From: Phorcus lineatus
Lineage: Eukaryota; Mollusca; Gastropoda; Trochida; Trochidae
Reading direction: 5' to 3'
NCBI GenBank assembly: GCA_921293015.1
Contig: OV121081.1
Coordinates: 30,383,158-30,447,157, forward strand
DNA length: 64,000 nt
The notes under the pieces were generated by a model. That model was not told the DNA's origin and made no database searches. It worked only from the letters and a program-made list of their open reading frames with translations. Of the stretch, positions 12,501 through 24,039 are shown one piece after another; within the stretch, counting starts at the first letter, position 1; each line of letters starts with the position of its first letter. The translations under genes were made by a program, and so were the position numbers.

Positions 12501-13234
12501 CTTCAGAGGGTACTCAAAAAATTCCTTCCCTACCATCTTCTCCAAATGAAGCACTTTTTTGCCTCAAAATGAGCGGTCGATATGTTCCTGTACGTGGAGA
12601 AGACTGGATTACATCACAAAACTAGATACACAAGTCTAATCTGACTAGCAAGAAATCACTAGGCTTATAACGATATTTTATCGTAGAGAATAGGAAAATA
12701 TACTTAAATTAAAATTTTCACCGCCTTTTCACAGAACCGAGAATGATGACCTACTTGCTACTGAGGTAACGTGGTAAGGACTGACTTGAGTAAACTCTGT
12801 GGGGAGAGTACGGATTTTAAGTGGGGGAATATTATGACTAATTAAAATGACACTACAAAACATTATGCGTACACTATACGATATGAAACGTTCCGTGTTA
12901 AGGTCAGAGTTACGGCTGGAACATACGGACCGGACGCTACTGTCTTGGATGCGGAGCTCAGGAACAGTTCTGGAACTGTGCAGACATTGCTATACAGAAG
13001 AGGGCAGGTCCAAAAACAAGGCCTAGGCGGAAGAACCTTGAACTTGTGAGCTCTGAAGTATTTGATGATTCAAGTAAGACTGCAGTCGTCATTCAAGAAC
13101 CTCGACAATCTGAATCGAAGAAGCAGACGACCAGATGTAGAGGGACCTTGACCTACGGTCACGTGATGAACACGTGGTGCAAACAGAACTGTGCAGTCGG
13201 GTTCTGTCCACCGACACATTGTATATGTTCATGA
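9599..13234 (+). CDS. AA15 lytic polysaccharide monooxygenase, secreted, with one C-terminal six-Cys module
   Basis: Three exons: 9599-9766, 11900-12263 and 12903-13234 (introns phase 0 and phase 1, all GT-AG), giving 287 residues. The signal peptide (1-21) should be cleaved before His22, so the mature protein begins HGRMIEP, as LPMOs need for the copper histidine brace. The second brace histidine is His110 in ISANHGGFFRF. The axial aromatic is expected at Phe200 in QEQFWNCADI. Paired cysteines occur in NCGGF, CGHCGD, CTHCVLQW and YCLGCG, as in AA15. The enzyme family oxidatively cleaves chitin, and sometimes cellulose. Residues 178-287 continue into a basic linker and a module of pattern C-x13-C-x3-C-x4-C-P-x3-C-x-C, ending at the stop. 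AATAAA follows 8 bases after the stop (13243-13248), so the 3' UTR is very short. Confidence 0.88.
12340..12364 (+). repeat. Poly-G tract of about 25 bases inside LPMO-1 intron 2
   Basis: An uninterrupted G run begins about 76 bases after the exon 2 donor. The flank to about 12560 includes CCCCCTTAGATCCGCCACTG, a phrase seen at the edge of dispersed repeats, so the run may be the tail of an old element. It could form a G-quadruplex. The length may also be a sequencing or assembly estimate. Confidence 0.8.
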
Positions 13235-13248
13235 GGCCAGCAAATAAA

Positions 13249-14969
13249 ATATTTCTTGAAGATAGTATTAATTTACATAACAGTAATCATAATCCCTTCA
13301 GAAGTATTCTTTTTTTCATCTAATTCGTAAATATTAGCAACAACACTTTTAGGTTTCTGTCTTTTATACAGTTGTCAAAACATTTTGACCTTATTTATGC
13401 TTTACGACTTTTAATGACAATTGATTGATTACTATACCAAGCTAGATCACTGCTAGTGGACATAACCTTGAAACTAATACCCACCAGATAAAGTCTATTG
13501 ACAAAATACTTGGGCCCTTGGACAAGAAAATTAATTGGTGATAGAATATCTCCTTTCCTTAATCAACGTTCATTATTTTACAGAATCTTTGTTGATATAC
13601 ATATATTAAACAAACAGTTTACTGATGTACAGTGATTTTTTAGAATTATAAAAAGACACTGAACTGATTTACTAAAAGCAGCTTCTTAGCTTTAACTTGA
13701 CTTTTTTACGCTTGCCTTATCTATGATTGTCTAGGACAGCAAAATACCAAGCACTTTTCACGCGTAACAAAAATCTTAAAACTTGAACATTAGATAAATT
13801 CAATAAAGATGTCATTTTGTTCATTCCTTTAAAAATTAGACACGATTTGTAAATGTCAACGTTACAAATGACGCATCGAAAGGGATTCATCTTCATGTGT
13901 CGACTAAAGCCCAATGAAACTCAATCTCATTAAATTTGGATCATGAGTTTGCTGCACTATGTTTCGCAGAATATAGCTGCGTAACGAATTACAGCAACAT
14001 AGGATTCCATTTTGATAAAGTTTTGACTATAGCCATAATGTTTTCATTAAAAATCCCAAAATATGTTTCCTCTGATGTCAATAGGGAATGGATGATGAAA
14101 TAAAATAAATTGATTGATATACAATTACACACAAGGACAGAATGTATGTGAATGGAGCCATGCTCTCTCCTCAGAGTAGTTTACAGGATTAAACGAGATA
14201 AGGGTAGATTTAAGAGAGGCGTGTGAAAAGTCTATTTTTTTAAAGAGGAAAAGCTTCACTAATTTTGTGAGAGTAAGTAATTTCACATCTGTCATGTTCT
14301 GAAAGACGTCGTGGAACTACATCATTTACAAGCTGTGCTAGCTGGAGCACACTTCCGGTTTATTGTGAACATGTTATGCTATGATAGCGTCACCATTTTA
14401 CATTTTCTAGAAACTAAGAGCAATTTCTAGAAATTATGACCGTCCATTCAAAGTATATAAAAAAATCATTTGACGTCAAGAAATTTCCATGAGAAGGAAG
14501 AACGGTTTGTGTAACAACCCTCGACTGTTAAATCAAAGGTTAAACAAACAATTGGTTCAGAATCATTCTAATGATATATATATTACCCTGACATAACTCT
14601 GCTTAACTCAGAACAACTTTATGTGGGACATAACCATAACCAGAATTCTGATGGTACCTAGTTGCACCCAATGGTAAATGGTAAAATGGTAAAATGGTAA
14701 AATGGTAAAGATTCAAACCATTTGCTTGTAAGGTTCTTCATTCTTCCGGCGTGTCAAAAAAACTCAAAAGAAATTCTTGAAATTGTTGATATAATTATCA
14801 TGGACAATATCCGTTCTACCAAAATGGAGGCAGTGTTGTTAAAAGCGCGTGTGACACTGCAGCAAGTCAAGTCATCAAAGTGTCACCGCTCTTCCATCAG
14901 GCAGCCTGTACGCCCCCGGTAGAGTAAAGCACCTGTCAACGTTGCTTAACGCTTAAAGTTATCTTCAGT
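13249..14969. other. Spacer between the two LPMO genes
   Basis: No exon seen. It includes a short ATGGTAAA tandem run at about 14671-14709. The second gene's promoter should lie towards the 3' end, but no clear TATA element was found. Confidence 0.5.
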
Positions 14970-17900
14970 ATGAAAGCAAACTGTTGCAGCATTTGGGGGG
15001 TAGTGGTAACGGTGGCACTCGTACTGTGGTCCCTCCTTGGGGTACAGGGACATGGGAGGATGATAGAACCCCCTAATAGGTCCAGCATGTGGCGATTCGG
15101 ATTCAAAACACCACCCAACTATGATGACAATGGCCTTAATTGTGGCGGTTACGTGGTAAGTTCTAAAATAACGAGAACATTCGTCAGATATTATAATTTT
15201 CTATAAAAACATTGTATTGAAATATCATCTTGAAGAAGTTGACAAGATTTGACAGGGCTGTTACTATCTCCAGCTTTATTTGAATGTGTCATTTCTTCTT
15301 GTGACGCTCTTTCTTTAACTCGAAGTACGGAATCTCGTCCATTAGTCACGTTAGCGTTTGTCAACGCTGTCAACACATTCGGTCGTGTTTTGCTTTATAT
15401 TTTTACTTTTCTATCCTATTTAATTTTTCTTAAAATTCAGTTATCCTTATATCAAAAAATTATAAAAACTCGTGATTTTTGTAAACAAAGATCATTTCAA
15501 AATATATCACTGAGACAATACGAATCGAAATGATTTTAAGTTTTCCATTTTTTTCAAGTTCATTTCCTAAATTCAATGATATATTTAGTTGTATCAATGC
15601 GAGTTATAATTTCAAGAAAAAAGTATATCTTTAATGCTTTAAAGTCATTTATCAATGAGTAATTAGTTCATTTATGTGATACCATCATGATCAAGAAAAG
15701 ATAGTTCTTTAGCGTCAGCAATCAACTGTGATTCGAAAATAAATTGTATTTATTGACTTAGCAAACAGAATTGACATGTATGTAAATTATAAACAATTTT
15801 ACTTTTTAAAACCGTTAGAATCAACATGACTTCCAACAAGGGAAATGCGGCGTATGCGGTGACCCCGCCCAAGGTCCAAAGAACAACGAAGCCAACGGTA
15901 CCTACGCAACAGGAAGGATAACTCGTCTTTATCGCATGGGGCAGGAAATACCGCTAGTGCTTGATATCACCTCAAACCACAAAGGTTATTTTGAGTTCCG
16001 TCTTTGTCCTTGGAACCAACCAAAATTTACAGTGACTCAGGAATGCCTGGATAAAAACGTTTTGAACGTTACAGGAGCGGGGAAGAGATATCCCCTTACG
16101 CTTGATGGACCTTTTGTCATGGTCAACTTGACGGCGACTCTTCCGGCGAATCTCACGTGCACTCAGTGCGTGCTGCAGTGGAGGTGGGTCGGAGGTCAGT
16201 ACTGTAGGTCAGGTCAGGTCATGGTTAAAGTGACACAGAGTATGTTTCAAAATCGTGCGTGGTGCTTAATTATTTACCAATATACCATGTGTTCAGTGTC
16301 AAGTTGATATCATGTCGAATGGTTTTTTTTATTTTCATCACTTAAATGCAAAAATTATGACATTTATTTGTTTTCAATAATTATCGACAAACAGCAATAT
16401 AATCGTTATGAGTTTGAAAGTCTACGTCACATTTGCTTATATCTTCTTTATTATATTTGCTTAATACAACTGATACCATATTAAATTTTGTCAGTTGTAG
16501 ATAAGAATCCGAAATTACGTTTGGGTCATTGACGCGCGCAACTGTCCGGTTTTCGATCATAAATCACAACTTTAATCTGATTATTCTAAGCATTTAAAGG
16601 GTAATTTTCAGATACAACCACTGATTCTCGACATTATAACACAGTTTTTAAAGTTTGACATAAGAAACCCCAACAACATACTTTGTGCCCCTTTATCTCA
16701 TTGCAATAAGTTATCAGGTGCAGGGTTATAAAAGCGGCGGAAGAAAATGTTCATGTTTTCTTTTGAAGAAAGACTTGTAACGTCAACGTAACATCATTAA
16801 TGGGAAAAAAACCCCGAAATGGTAGTTCAAATAATACGATTCGGTATTCGATAGAAAATGTTACGTTTAGGAATACACTAGATTCGATATTGCTCCTCAC
16901 TACTGAAAGCATTTGAAAATAAATTATTTGTATGGCGGTGAAGCCAATTCATTCTAACAAGATTGGTTTAATCAGTATTCAGTAATTCAAAAGGCAACGA
17001 TTGACCAATAAAAGTAATATGGAAACACGATAATATTTCTTTCCCAAGTCGAATAAGATTGATAATTTTTTATAACTTTCAAACTAACATCATTTTCTTT
17101 TTCTACAGTTCTTTCGAATCTCTCATGACTTTCTGACATAAAAAGATATTTCATTACTACCCCATATCAAATTCCCCATATCTTAACAATTTTAAGTTAG
17201 TCCTAAACCATACATTTCTCTATAATCTTACAATACTTTTAAACCTTTTAACATTTTAATCGCACGCTACTTCGTAATCCAACCATATTTCCAATCTTTT
17301 ACTACCGTTCAGTCCTACATTCATTCTCTCTCCCCACAGAGATAGCTCCGTCATAAATACCAATACAACTTCATTTCTTATACCAAAACAAGTCAATAAA
17401 ATGAACAATTCCACAAACTCAGTATGTATGTAAACAAAAAGTCATCTATCCTGTTTATCAAGTTACCTATGCTTATTTACAATTATTGTACAAAATGTTG
17501 AAAAATTTAATCTGCATCAAAGACACTGAAGCAAGTTCTACGTTACATTCGTTCAAAGTTACCCCATTTGATACAAGTTTATGTACAAAATACAAAATAT
17601 ACTATCTTTTGATGGTAAATACTTCAGGTAAAAACTTCATGTGGCCATTTTTGCGTGAACACCTTATAATAATTCGTGTTTCGTAAATGGATTCGCGTAG
17701 CTCAAACGAACTTGTTTATGAACTGCTTTTATTGATTAAAGAGACAATCTGGCAGTTGACAACCGTTGCATTCCTGCTTATGAGACCCGTTTACTTATAT
17801 ACCCCTTGGTAAGCGTGCCACTGTGTCTTTAAGGCAAGGACAGTGATAAGTTGCATACCACATTTCCTACAAGTGGATCTCGACCCAGAGACTACATGGC

Positions 17901-20900
17901 GTAGATTCATCTTGATGTCTGTCTCTTATGGCAGTTTAATGAGGAAACTCGGCGCAGTTGACCTTTGAACTATGCGAACCTACTTCAAGATGTTATGTAC
18001 AATTAATGCAATCCCGTCGTAACATGTTTGACGGTGTGGTTAGTCAACAAAAGCACAGAACATTTCTTACAATAGTCTTTGACCAACAAATTGATTTCTA
18101 ATCCTGTATGCTTTTGACAGAATTTCAATGTTATTCATAAGCTAACAAACAAACATATATATTTCGTGAAATATTTAGCATATTTTTAGGATTCTGTTAT
18201 CTTACTATTTAAAAATTGTTTTAAAAGTTTATGATTGTACCAGCTTTATGCACATTTACTATAATATCAACAGTGTTCGATTTAAAATATGTCCAATTTA
18301 AATCTGCTATAAAGCCTTTCAACTATGCTCAACAACATTAGTGAAGGGCCATACTGATTGACAAAGTATATTTCTCATAAGAAAATCTATATTTTGCATA
18401 AATATTAGATATTCGGGTGTTTTGTCATTGGCATGTTCCTTCTTGAAACTACCTACCTAAAAACTATTTAAAATCGCTTGAAATCGCTTGAAATCGCTTC
18501 ATATCAATCTTTTAAGTGTCTGTGACTAATTTCATTCATAACTTTGCATTTCTTCTTCTTGGCAGTCCTAAAATTATTTTGAAGTACTTGGTTACAAATT
18601 TGCATTTGCCACGATTTTCCTTTGTAAGGGTTGATAAAACACAAGTGACATACACGTAAATCAGAAGCTATATAGCAAATAATGAAAATGATAGAAATAA
18701 TCTTACTAAATGTTCCAAAAAGTAAACCACGTCAATTCGTATTTATATTTTACAACATGGTCTTTTATTGGCTATCATGCTACTCTTCGAATGACTCATC
18801 GTTTCCATACACGCTCACAATGTATTACTTCATCTAATTTTTATACTAACTTAGTTTATATCGGTTATTGAGATATGTTAGAAATACAAGTAATTTAGAA
18901 ATTTAACAAATGTAACAATGTCTTATTTGGGATCGCAGTACCTGAGGCCTTGTAGGCAAGCTGGTTATCTGTTGGTACGGGATGGCATGTTGCCTGGCTG
19001 GGGGTGTAGTTTGAATCGCAGAAGGGATTAGACCCGAAAAGTACAAGAATTTGTATTATTGCACATAGTGTGATCCAAAATATAACATTTTTATAAAAGA
19101 TGTGATCTATTAATAATTTAGTATACTTTTATAATCGAATGTATATATTATTTTGTCAATATTTCAAAAAGTTGTCGATGTAGGTTATATTAATGATTTC
19201 GAATTCGTAATCAAATATCATAACGTTATATTGAACAAATGCTTTACATTCTTTGCTTAATCTGAGCGTAATGCTTATGACTGTTGCAGGTCAGCACATG
19301 GGATACAATGCAGAGGGGAACCAGTGTCTCGGCTGTGGTATACAGGAGCAGTGGCATAACTGTGCGGATGTCTCAATAGAGAAGGACGCTCCCGTGTACG
19401 TAATGCACCACCCTGGATTCCCACAACCAAACGTACCTGTCCCTGATACCACACCAGCTCAAGATATAATCTTTAAACAGGAGGTCAAGGCCCCGATTAA
19501 GGTGGCGCCCAGCAACGTCCATGCTCAACATGTGCCCACACCTTCAAAGAAGCAGTGGGTTGGTGGGAGTAGAGGTGGAGGTGGGGGAACAGGACCTGCT
19601 CCAGTGGAAATATCAGCATCAGCCTATCGTGCCATGAACCAGAACAAGGACATCAAGATAGGGACACCGAACACTGGAGCAAATGCAGTTGCTCCTTCAC
19701 CAGTTGAAAATACCCAATCAAATCCAGTTCCTATACAACCTCCTTCAAATCCTCTTATTATTTCGTCAGCTGCTCTTTTCAATAAGAAGGACAAATCTGC
19801 CAGTGTGCAAAGCAAACAATCAAAGGACTCCTCAAAATCGGATAACTTGAATCTTTCAAGAGGAATAAGTTTTTCTTCTGTATTAAACAAGGATAAATCC
19901 ATACCAGATAATGGGCCTAGCTCGAGATTTGGAAACATCAAGATTCATGACCACAGTAACCAGTTTATGAAGGTATCGTTGTCCTCTCTTACCGGACGCC
20001 CAAGGAAGGAACCAGTCTCGAGTATGTTTAGCCGATTCCGTTACAACCCTGTTGACAACCCGATGATATCCAGTCACTCATTCAGTTCAAATGTGGAGAG
20101 AAAGCCTTACAGCTTTAATGTAGGAAATGATAATACTTTCAGAGGCTCATCTAACACACAAAGCACTAACCAGCAGACCAAGCCTCTAGATCCAGCAACC
20201 CAGTACAAGGTCCCGGAACCAGCTACTCCAGTTCTCAACAGAAAACAGGAAGTATCAGTTCCAGTTGTGAAAACTTTACCTCCTGCGACAACAACAAAAG
20301 CGACCACCACTACCAAAACAACTACGACTACAACAACAACCACAACAAAACCTACTACAACTACGATATCGACTACAACTAAGAAGCCAGCTACAACTAC
20401 GAAACCAACGTCAACTACAGAATCAACAACAACCACTGAATCTACAACTACAACCACTATAACAACTACAACTGCCCAGCAAACAACCTTGCCTATTGTT
20501 TCAACAGTATCAGCAACAACAACCATCTCTCCACCGATTGTCACACATGCTTTCATTCCAGAGTACTACCAAACGACAGGAAATCTAGATTCATATGATC
20601 CATTTAATGCTTTCTTCCAAACGGAATTCTTCTTCAATCCTCCTGGAATGACGCCAAATTCTCCTCCAGGAGAATTCGTTGCTAATCAACCCCCTTACGG
20701 GCTAGGACTTCCAGATATCACAGCGGCACCACTTCTGTCTCAAGGTTCTCAGACCCAGTCACAGGCACAGACACAGGCACAAGCACAGGCACAAGCACAG
20801 GCACAAGCACAAGCACAAGCACAGGCACAGGCACAGATGCAGATACAGGCACAGGAAAAGATGCAGGCACAAACGCAGGTACAGGCACAAGGGTCACAGA

Positions 20901-22210
20901 ATGTGGCTGAAACTGCTCAAGCTCTGGTTCAACAAGCCCAGATAGCTCCAACCCAATATCCATCAAACGTTAAGAATTCATTGCTGGAAACAACAATGGC
21001 ACAGGGAGCACAAGAAACAGCAGCTCCGGTTACTGATGTAATAGCTTCAAACACGTCACCAGCTTCAGCAACAAAGGTTAGAACATCAGCTTTAGACACT
21101 ACTGGTTCTAATACGGCTGTTTCGGAAGCCACGTCTAATGTGCAAGTTCCTGCAGGTGCTAACATGGCCTATATGCCGACTAACCCGATGATGGACCCCA
21201 ATATGGCCTGGATGGCTCAGCAGCAGTATCTTGCCAACATGCAGTCGAATCCGTACAGCCAATACCAAATGACCATGATGAATGGGCAGCAAATGATACC
21301 TCAACGCACATCTGGTGCACAAAGCCCAGTTCAGTCACGGACCCAAGTTGGGCTACAAGCCCAGGCTCTTGCACAAGCACAGATTCAAGCCCAAGCAATG
21401 GCCTTTGCTCAAGCTCATATGCAAGCAATGCTAGCTGCCCAAGCTCAAGCTCAAGCACAAGCACAAGCACAAGCACAAGCACAAGCTCAAGCTCAGGCTC
21501 AAGCACAAGTTAAAGGTCAAGGTCAGGTACAAGTTCCTGTTCAGAACCAAGCAATGATGCAAAGTTCTCAGTTTGGAATAAGTGTGCCCCAAGGTGTAGC
21601 GGGTAATCAACAGATGGGTCAATTGACTCAGAACCAGATGGCCGCTATGCGTCAGAGGCAGATGGCTGCCATGGCTCCTGGACAGATGGCCCAAATGACC
21701 GCTGGCCAGATGGCTGCCATGAGTCAAGGCCAAATGGCCTCAATGACCCCTAGCCAGATGGGCGCCATGAGCCAAGGCCAGATGGGCGCCATGAATCAAG
21801 GCCAGATGGGCGCCATGAATCAAGGCCAGATGGGTACGATGCGTCAAGGTTCGATGCCTATGGGCCAGGCAACATCTTCATCCAGCAACAACGCAAACTA
21901 CGCAAACTGGAACCAACAGGTAATGGCAAGGGAGCCGGAGGGAGCCCCAGGACCAATGTGTCTGACTGGACGATCAAGATGCAGAGGCAAGGGGTTGTGG
22001 GCTAACATGCAAAACTTTGACTCGTATTGCGGCCAGCAGTGCACCATGGGGCTATGTCCGACCAATCAGTGCATCTGCATGTGTCCTGGGGAGGAAGTGG
22101 TTCGCCAAGACTGCCGCAGCTGGACGGATACCCAACATATGAACAAATGGTGCGAAATTAATTGTGTCGGAGGTGTTTGTCCATCTGAAATCTGCTACTG
22201 TACCATGTAG
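14970..22210 (+). CDS. AA15 LPMO fused to a ~940-residue low-complexity tail with two C-terminal six-Cys modules
   Basis: Three exons: 14970-15155, 15819-16194 and 19290-22210 (introns phase 0 and phase 1, as in the neighbouring paralogue), giving 1160 residues. A signal peptide (1-27) leaves His28 as mature residue 1 (HGRMIEPPN). The second brace histidine is His116 (SNHKGYFEF). The motif that holds the axial aromatic reads QEQWHNCADV, with Trp209 where the paralogue has Phe. After residue 220 the protein is disordered: Pro- and Ser-rich, then Thr-rich (about 518-587, likely O-glycosylated), Gln-Ala tracts (about 671-721 and 875-934) and Gly-Gln-Met repeats (about 961-1044). Residues 1075-1160 hold two cysteine modules like the single one in the paralogue. 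The length is about four times that of a usual AA15 enzyme. An extracellular matrix, cuticle or shell role is inference. The exon 2/3 junction is supported by phase and by the conserved GYN...CLGCG start of exon 3. Confidence 0.85.
20752..20892 (+). repeat. Coding CAGGCA/CAAGCA hexanucleotide array, first Gln-Ala tract
   Basis: Six-base units coding Gln-Ala run almost without break, with mostly CAR and GCA codons, so the DNA itself is nearly a pure repeat. This points to slippage-driven growth of the tail of the large LPMO protein. Length differences between individuals would be expected. Confidence 0.9.
21352..21515 (+). repeat. Second coding Gln-Ala hexanucleotide array
   Basis: The units alternate CAAGCA, CAAGCT and CAGGCT and code Gln-Ala. 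The codon mix (GCA, GCT, GCC) is more varied than in the first array, so it is probably older or independently expanded. Occasional Met and Ile replace Gln at the edges. Confidence 0.88.
21625..21860 (+). repeat. Coding Gly-Gln-Met (GQMAAM / GQMGAM) repeat
   Basis: Units of about 24 bases code for xQGQMGAM-type octapeptides. About nine are recognisable, and those at 21759-21835 are nearly identical (MGAMSQGQ and MGAMNQGQ). Met-Gln-Gly repeats with no charge suggest a self-associating, disordered segment of the secreted protein. Confidence 0.85.
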
Positions 22211-22480
22211 ATAAACGAACTTATTAAATCGATAAGGTTTTGTATTCGAAGTTTTCCACATCAGAATCTAAAATTATGCTTAAATTTGAAGACAGTTGAG
22301 ATAATTCTATCATTAAGTGCACATTTTCGCGTTACTCTCAGGTAGTAGTAAACTATTATTTACTTGTCAATGTAGCTCTTCTTTCGAGGTGAACAACGCA
22401 GTTCATGTAGTTCAACGATAGAGCCTCATAAACACGTATTCTAATAGAACATCACGATTAATTTGCCATTGTTAGATACA

Positions 22481-22486
22481 AATAAA
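22481..22486 (+). terminator. Poly(A) signal candidate for the large LPMO gene
   Basis: AATAAA about 270 bases after the stop. Further AATAAA copies lie near 22547 and 22635, so the exact 3' end cannot be fixed. Confidence 0.4.
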
Positions 22487-22974
22487 TTGCAATCTTAGTA
22501 CACCTATGTGTAGTTTATAGCAAAAACTATTCAAAATAGTGTTACTAAATAAATTGACTTCAATACAATCGTATACAAGAAGGTTTATTATGCATAATGC
22601 AAATGTTCTTTGTAACAATTGGAGTTGGTGAAAAATAAAGCGAATGTTTCATATAATTTGTTATGGTTTGTCAAAATATCAATCATGTTCCCATAAACGC
22701 ATTTGCTCTTCGATGTCAGTTAGTAATCTGGCAACAATTTTTGGTATCTTCAAGTTATTATTCCTATTAAAATTAAATAACCACAATCTTATCATCAACG
22801 TCGAAAATTAGCCGAATACCAAAGGTAGAAAAAAATAGAGGAAAAAAACTTAAAATCCAGCTTTCCATATTATCGTTTTCCAAAAAGCCTGAAACTCTTT
22901 CATTTATATAGCAAAGTAACAGAGGAAAAGGCTACAGCTTTTGCTAGAGACTGGAAGTGCCCAGATGGAGGTAA

Positions 22975-23127
22975 AAAGCCTCGTTCTAGATGCGACCTCC
23001 CTTCAAATTTGCCCATTTTCAAAAAACAACAAATGCACGTGTCAAAGTGGAACATGTGCATTTCCCTTCACATTGCCCATTTTAAAAAAAAACATGTGAA
23101 GGGAGGTTGCCTCTGGAACAAGGCTTT
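22975..23127. mobile_element. Foldback MITE with AAAGCC...CTCCCTT ends
   Basis: The left end AAAGCCTCGTTCTAGATG, then CGACCTCCCTT, is the imperfect inverse of the right end AAGGGAGGTTGCC, then GAACAAGGCTTT. The interior carries a second pair of similar blocks (TTGCCCATTTT, twice). It is 153 bp and non-coding. Confidence 0.7.
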
Positions 23128-24039
23128 ATAACTCGATCTCGGCACTACCGTCTTACGATGACGCAATAAACTCGCTTTTCACTAATTGAAGTATTGTAGC
23201 TCTGATTAAGAAGGTGACATACACGTAATTCCACTTTTAAATTGGAGGTTGGTCATTTACGAATACGTTACGAGTGATACTTACCGATGTCACTTTATGA
23301 GTATGTTTTTAACAGCACATATATCGGAGCCTGATATGTCTATGTGGATTGCCTTGTTATATATTGTATATGACCTGTATCGACGTCTCCCGTGCTTGTG
23401 GTGCAAGGATGCTTTTGAGTTCAGTTACGATGCCACATGTTTTGTTGTTGTTCGTGCCTCAAGGAAAAAAACATATTAAAACTTATAATTCTACTCTGAT
23501 GATGAACAAATCGTCAACAAAGTTGTCATGCAAAATCGTTATTAACTGGAATATGACTTCATTTTGTTGCAAACATCATTTAACGCAAAAATATTTTCCC
23601 GCCGAGAGGCATCGTTTACATGCAAATATATTTACCCGTTTTGCTAACACCATTTTCAAGCAAAGATGTTTTTCAGTTGCTAATTAAACAAACGACATTG
23701 TTCCCAACCCTATCATCTAGCACGTGTTCACGTCTCGTTTCTTCCACCATTACCAAGAAAGGACGTTTACCTGTTATTGCGTGCAGCATTATTATGTGCT
23801 CATGAGAGGAGGACATGTTTTAATGGATAGACAACTTCTTTATTCCAATATATGGGATGTTTAGTTAAAGGTACTAACATCGTTACAACATGTGCTCATG
23901 TTGTTGCTTCCAACACGTAAACACCATAAATAAGTGGACGTTACTATCTGTAATCGATGCCTAATCGATCAGCAGAAATGGTGGATGTCTTGTGCGAGAA
24001 TTAACATGGGTAACCAATAACATAATTCTTTGAACAAAA

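Noticed and set aside
12372..12572. 66-codon plus frame after the poly-G tract
   Set aside because: Lies inside LPMO intron 2 in repeat-like sequence and interrupts nothing; the spliced frame across 12263|12903 is conserved in type with the paralogue.
20107..20556. Long Val-rich open frame on the minus strand, and similar minus-strand frames at 20718-21733
   Set aside because: These are mirror frames of the Thr, Gln-Ala and Gly-Gln-Met codon repeats of the plus-strand exon. Composition is explained wholly by the repeats and no start or splice context supports them.
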